From contig JAKTTT010000026.1 in NCBI GenBank assembly GCA_030581615.1, forward strand, positions 221,172 to 285,171: DNA of 64,000 bases. The letters run 5' to 3'. The notes beneath the pieces were generated by a model, which worked only from the letters and a program-made list of their open reading frames with translations, searched no databases and was not told where the DNA came from. The position numbers and the translations under genes are program-made. This stretch comes from Alloascoidea africana (taxonomy: Eukaryota; Ascomycota; Alloascoideomycetes; Alloascoideales; Alloascoideaceae). This document shows, piece by piece, positions 59,795-64,000 of the stretch (its first letter is position 1; each line of letters opens with the position of its first letter).

Positions 59795-62700
59795 ATCTTT
59801 TGGCCAATCAATTGTTTCGACTAAGTTTTAAATTTCTAAATTTTCTTATCGTCTTTCTGTTAAAGCCTTTGGTTTCTTTGTTTCAAGGATAACAATTTAT
59901 GATTTATACCATTTGGGACAATTCTTCCCTCTTTAGCGCACTTTCAGCTGTAAAGCTCTTGGTGAACTTGAATATTGGACTTGTCATGATTTCACTTTTG
60001 TTTTGTTCTGTATATATAGACTTCTGTAGTATACTGGACTGAAATATTAAAGCATTTATCTTTCTTTTCTTTGCTGTTGAAGATAGACACTAAATTTTCC
60101 TTCCTCGAAATTTAGTTTTTAACTACAGTTGTGTTTTGAAAACTAAATTGTTGAGATATATCGCCATGCTTGTAAGCTGGGGACGAAATTTCTCTTGATG
60201 ATTCAAAAAACGTTCAATTTGAAGTGTTTTTGTAAACAATCATATTGAATGATTTTTCGAGTGACTTGAATAGTACACACTGGTATCTCTGTGCCAAAAA
60301 GAAAAGGCACCGGTTGAAACAGTCTATACACAAGTTTTTATTAATGAATTCGAATTTCACAATATCTATTGTTTGAGCATTATCAAATAATCTAAACGAA
60401 CTCGAGGGAGAACATTTAGCGTACTATTCCCTGATTTTTGAGCATCCTATTTCCTCAAGTTGTAAGCATTATGATCCCTACAATTGAAACATGCAAGAAA
60501 AATCAAAAGACTGGCCATTTGATGTATATTAGTAATGGCACATTTTCATCTAGTGATTTGGGTGAAAGATTCTGTGAAAAGCACTAGAACTGATACTTTT
60601 ACGAAATTCTAATTTGAACTTACAGTGACCCTTATCCAAACCTGAGACCCTTGATTGAGTGCGATCGTTTTTTAACTTGTTAATAGAATGGCTTATGTTT
60701 TAGAGCATTTGCTAATGGAAGAAAAATTCTTTTGGCCTCGTGATTCTTCTTTCCTACTTGATTTGCTGGATACACTTGTAAACTTTGTGAGAAGAACATT
60801 GAGCACCCAATTTTAAGTGCTATATTCTTCCTCTGTGTGATGTTTGTGGCATGGGATATTTTATAGATCAAAAGCTTGTGTGTTAACAGAATGCATTCAA
60901 AAGGTTCAATCTTGGTTTGTTCCTCAAAGATATATCAATCGGATTGAAAGACATCACTCTCTTGCTTTGTTCAGAGCTTCTCATTATTCACTATTGCTCT
61001 TCGAACTCCCGTGGATGCTTTGACACAAGGCGCGGTGATTGTAGATTCTATATGCCCTGGCAAATAAAATATTATTTCTAAGGAAAGCCAGGTATTTGGA
61101 AATGAATTTCCTTTGGTAGTTTGCTGTTAATACTTCAATTGTTGAAATCCATTTACGCGTTTCTTGAAACAGAATAGACGTCATTTCTTTCATAGACTCT
61201 AGGAGAAACTATTGGCCATGCGTAAACCAGCCAGAGTATAAGCAAAATTTGGTTATTCTTCTTTTAAAACCCATTCTTTAGTCAATTCCTAGTACCATGA
61301 TCTTGTCTTGTATACACTAAAAGGAAAAGTAGTTTGATGTTATGCTCAGCTTTCCCACAACGGACTGATACGGTTAATTTTTATAATTTGGAAGAGTAAA
61401 GCTAATAGCACCTTCATATAGATCCACTGTGAAATGAGAAGGTGTAGAGAAATAGCTATGGTGATTACTTGTAAGGAATGGAGGTTCATGCCCCCAAAGT
61501 GTGTACGCATCACCTATTGCTGAACCACCAAGTTGCCTCAAAACACAAATTTCAGAGTCCAAAGCATGTAATTCCATTCTTCAGTGAGAGTAAATCGGAT
61601 AGAAATCGAATGCTAATAGAACTCCTTTGAAGACGGCAAGGCTTATTAAGAAAAGCTTTTTGTCTCGTCTGACTTTAACCAACTGTCAAAACTTCTATGA
61701 CTCGCTTTATGCGACTAATTTAGATCCATACTATTCATGCTCGAACATTTTATCTTATGCTGAACACATACTTTTTTCAAGGTCAAGACAATCCGCGAAG
61801 GCTGTTCATGGCACTGCCAAAAACAAGCAAAATTCGCTATACTTGCTAGCCAAATATTTTGATACTATAGGTGTTATGCCGTTTTTATTACCATGACAAT
61901 GTAACTCCCCCATTATGGGCGCATGCTTCATAAAGGGAGAGCTGGTGGAGTTTTCTGAACGATGTTATTGGAATTTCTGCTAACCAAGGTTCTCAAAACA
62001 GCTCAGAGTGAGACCATCTTCATAAATCATTATGCTCAAGCATCCCACTCTTTATCTATTATAGTTGGTACCTGTTTCTCTCAGATCATTGCCTTCCTTG
62101 ACAATCTACATCTGTTTCCGCCTATCTTCCAAATGGTCAAATGGACACCGTGTTCTAACTTTATCAATAGCGCAGCAGCAGCCAAGGATTTAAAGAGAAG
62201 CGTGTTGAAAGTCGATCACTTGCAAATGCTACAAATCGCCGCACTTTCTGGCGGTTGAGTTTGGAGAAAGAATCCCAACCAACTTTTTCCGAAATACAAG
62301 GTTATCTCGTTACTCATCACAATGATCCTTTAGAGAGACAGTCGAAGCAGCGGATAACTGGATAGAGAATAAAAACCAGACGGTATCATTCGCACAAGTG
62401 AACGGAAAAGCTCATGTTGCTGATATTTGTCAAAGCTGGATATTAATGATTGAAACAGCTTTACCTTACAAGGAAATATGTGACAAATCAAGCTGCTTAA
62501 GGTCTGAAACAAATGGAAGAGGCATGTAACAGTTTCCAGTGATTGCGGCGTAAGAGTATTTGAAAGGAAAGGAATTGAATTTCCACCAGGGTTGTTAACT
62601 TGATAAAGATGCACAGACTAAACTGTTAGAGAAAACTATTCTCTTTAGTAATTAACGTAGACATCATATCTCGTCATCTCATTTCTCTGTATCAAGTTAA

Positions 62701-64000
62701 CGTGCTAACTTGCACTTGCGCTTTAACTGATTCTTTTGTACAAATTCAACCCTTGAGAGTAAATTAGGACTGGTGTGGAGGAGATGAAATATTCTTCTGG
62801 TGAAATAATGCAGTTCTTCCATTTTGATTCATATGAGAAATGAGAAGAGCTTTCTCCATATCACGCAGGATAATTGGATACGAAGCGATTGTCTTTGAAT
62901 ATTAACAGTGTTCTTTTGTCAGAAACAGCGAATCTTCTAGATTGCCAGTTTACTCTTTGTGAAAAGAGCATACCATTTTGTTGGTGGGGAAGATTTAGAG
63001 CACACATCCCATTGGGACTTGTTCATGAATGGTGAAATCCACAGAACTAAGTGTCACCAACAGGTCCTAAATCTGTGAATCTGAGAGGTCATTCATCGTA
63101 TCAGGGCAAATATAGTTGCTTAATGGGCTAGAATCAGTAGTTTCGAACAATGTGGCCAAGCATATAATCGATGTTCCCTCCTTGTCCTCAAACCTAAAGA
63201 ACCATCTCAAACAGAGAGGTTGCTTGACCATACAGATCCATGTACTTCTCGATTATGATGTCACCTCAAGGCTCTTCAGTGTGAGATTTAAAGAGGCAGA
63301 AGCCTGCTCTGTTTCTTCTTTCAAAGTCCTCCGATCAATTTTTATTGGAGCTTGTTCTTTGGCGTTGAACACAATTTGAAGGCACAAATATGTATGCTAA
63401 AGCGAATTTTAGCCAACAGGAGGCCATACTCACAACAGTAACGAGGAAGCAAAATGCGACACAAGCTTCCAAACTTCCAAACAAATCTCTAAACTTCACT
63501 GCCTGTACTCTCTAAGCTGAATATTATCCTTGTTATTATATGTTTGCACGAAATGGACATCTGGTGTTGCGTAGGCTCAATTGTGTGAAATCTATTTGTA
63601 GTCAGGGGCACCATCAATATCAAGTCAAGTCGACAAGCAGTTTCAATCTCGCCAATATGCACAAGACGTCCGTGATCCTGATTGACAGTATGTTAATCGA
63701 TAACTCAAGTCTCGGACACTGACCGCTTTCCGCAACCGTTCAACTCCTTAGTCGACGCGTCAATATCGTTACCTCTCGCCACAAGCGCCCATTTCTTCAA
63801 GAATCTAGGCAGCAAAGGCAAGAACCAAAACTCGTGCATTTGAGCGTCCCATCACTCTTCATAATAGTGTGAGTTGGCAACATAGGCTATTGTCTGTCAA
63901 ATGGGTGGTGTATGTTGAGGGAATGGAGGAGGAGAAAAATCTGGTGTTGGTGTGGAGGAGGTTGGCAGTATAGGTTAGAATTATTCAACAGTGCAGCTAA
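59795..64000. other. Long AT-rich gene-poor region to window end
   Basis: 4.2 kb without a firm gene. Plus- and minus-strand frames reach at most about 98 codons. Near the right edge, a minus-strand 44-codon frame (63705-63839, MHEFWFLPLLPRFLKK...) and a following 62-codon open stretch without ATG (about 63505-63690), separated by plausible splice signals, could be the 5' exons of a spliced gene, but no homology supports it. Confidence 0.45.

Noticed and set aside
1-64000. CRISPR arrays, rRNA genes, insertion sequences, prophage
   Set aside because: None seen; no regularly spaced repeats with unique spacers, no rRNA signatures, no transposase or phage genes.

Overview
This window reads as nuclear chromosomal DNA of a budding yeast (Saccharomycotina-like ascomycete). 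The pointers are Tup1, a Mig1/CreA-type repressor, Rtg2, Rot1, Big1, Pep12, Mim1, Coa6 and GPI cell-wall proteins, three eukaryotic tRNA genes with T-run terminators, and short spliceosomal introns. It is not a close relative of baker's yeast. At least 15 introns of about 49-135 nt can be assembled, six of them in one gene. The branch sites are variable (CTAAC, CTGAC, CTAAT) and the donors are loose. A COP9 signalosome subunit (CSN4) and a molybdenum-cofactor enzyme (MoaA/MOCS1A) are present, and both are missing from S. cerevisiae. CTG codons fall at conserved leucines (for example in the first WD repeat of Tup1), so the standard code is likely. I cannot name the genus.

Layout. 1-5 kb: the 3' end of TEL2, then a MIG1-like zinc-finger gene whose GC-rich promoter carries a cluster of Mig1-type GC boxes. 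5-10 kb: AT-rich and gene-poor, with tRNA-Ile(AAT). 10-15.5 kb: four spliced genes on the minus strand (PEP12, BIG1, ESC2, CSM1). 15.6-25 kb: TUP1, a purine (xanthine/urate-type) permease, an Asp-rich repeat cell-surface protein and a divergent AGC kinase. 27.4-39.8 kb: a dense block with a small heat-shock protein, CSN4, NRM1/WHI5, ATG3, ROT1, LYS20/21, RTG2 and MIM1. 39.8-47.5 kb: gene-poor, with tRNA-Glu(CTC), the seven-exon POL32 gene, tRNA-Arg(ACG) and what looks like a frameshifted gene relic. 47.5-57 kb: a GPI wall protein, FAA1/4-type acyl-CoA synthetase, an unusual GC island with hexamer microsatellites, COA6, MOCS1A and an ECM3-like transporter. 57-64 kb: gene-poor apart from one small GPI protein.

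Functional links. Mig1-type repressors act through the Tup1 co-repressor, and both are here. MOCS1A and the purine permease both fit use of purines or other nitrogen sources through molybdoenzymes, but that link is inference. BIG1 and ROT1 are both ER proteins needed for beta-1,6-glucan and wall assembly. LYS20/21 has two perfect Gcn4 sites close upstream. Several genes were recovered only by joining exons, so annotation by long open frames alone would miss or truncate BIG1, ESC2, POL32, NRM1/WHI5, COA6, MIM1, PEP12 and CSM1.
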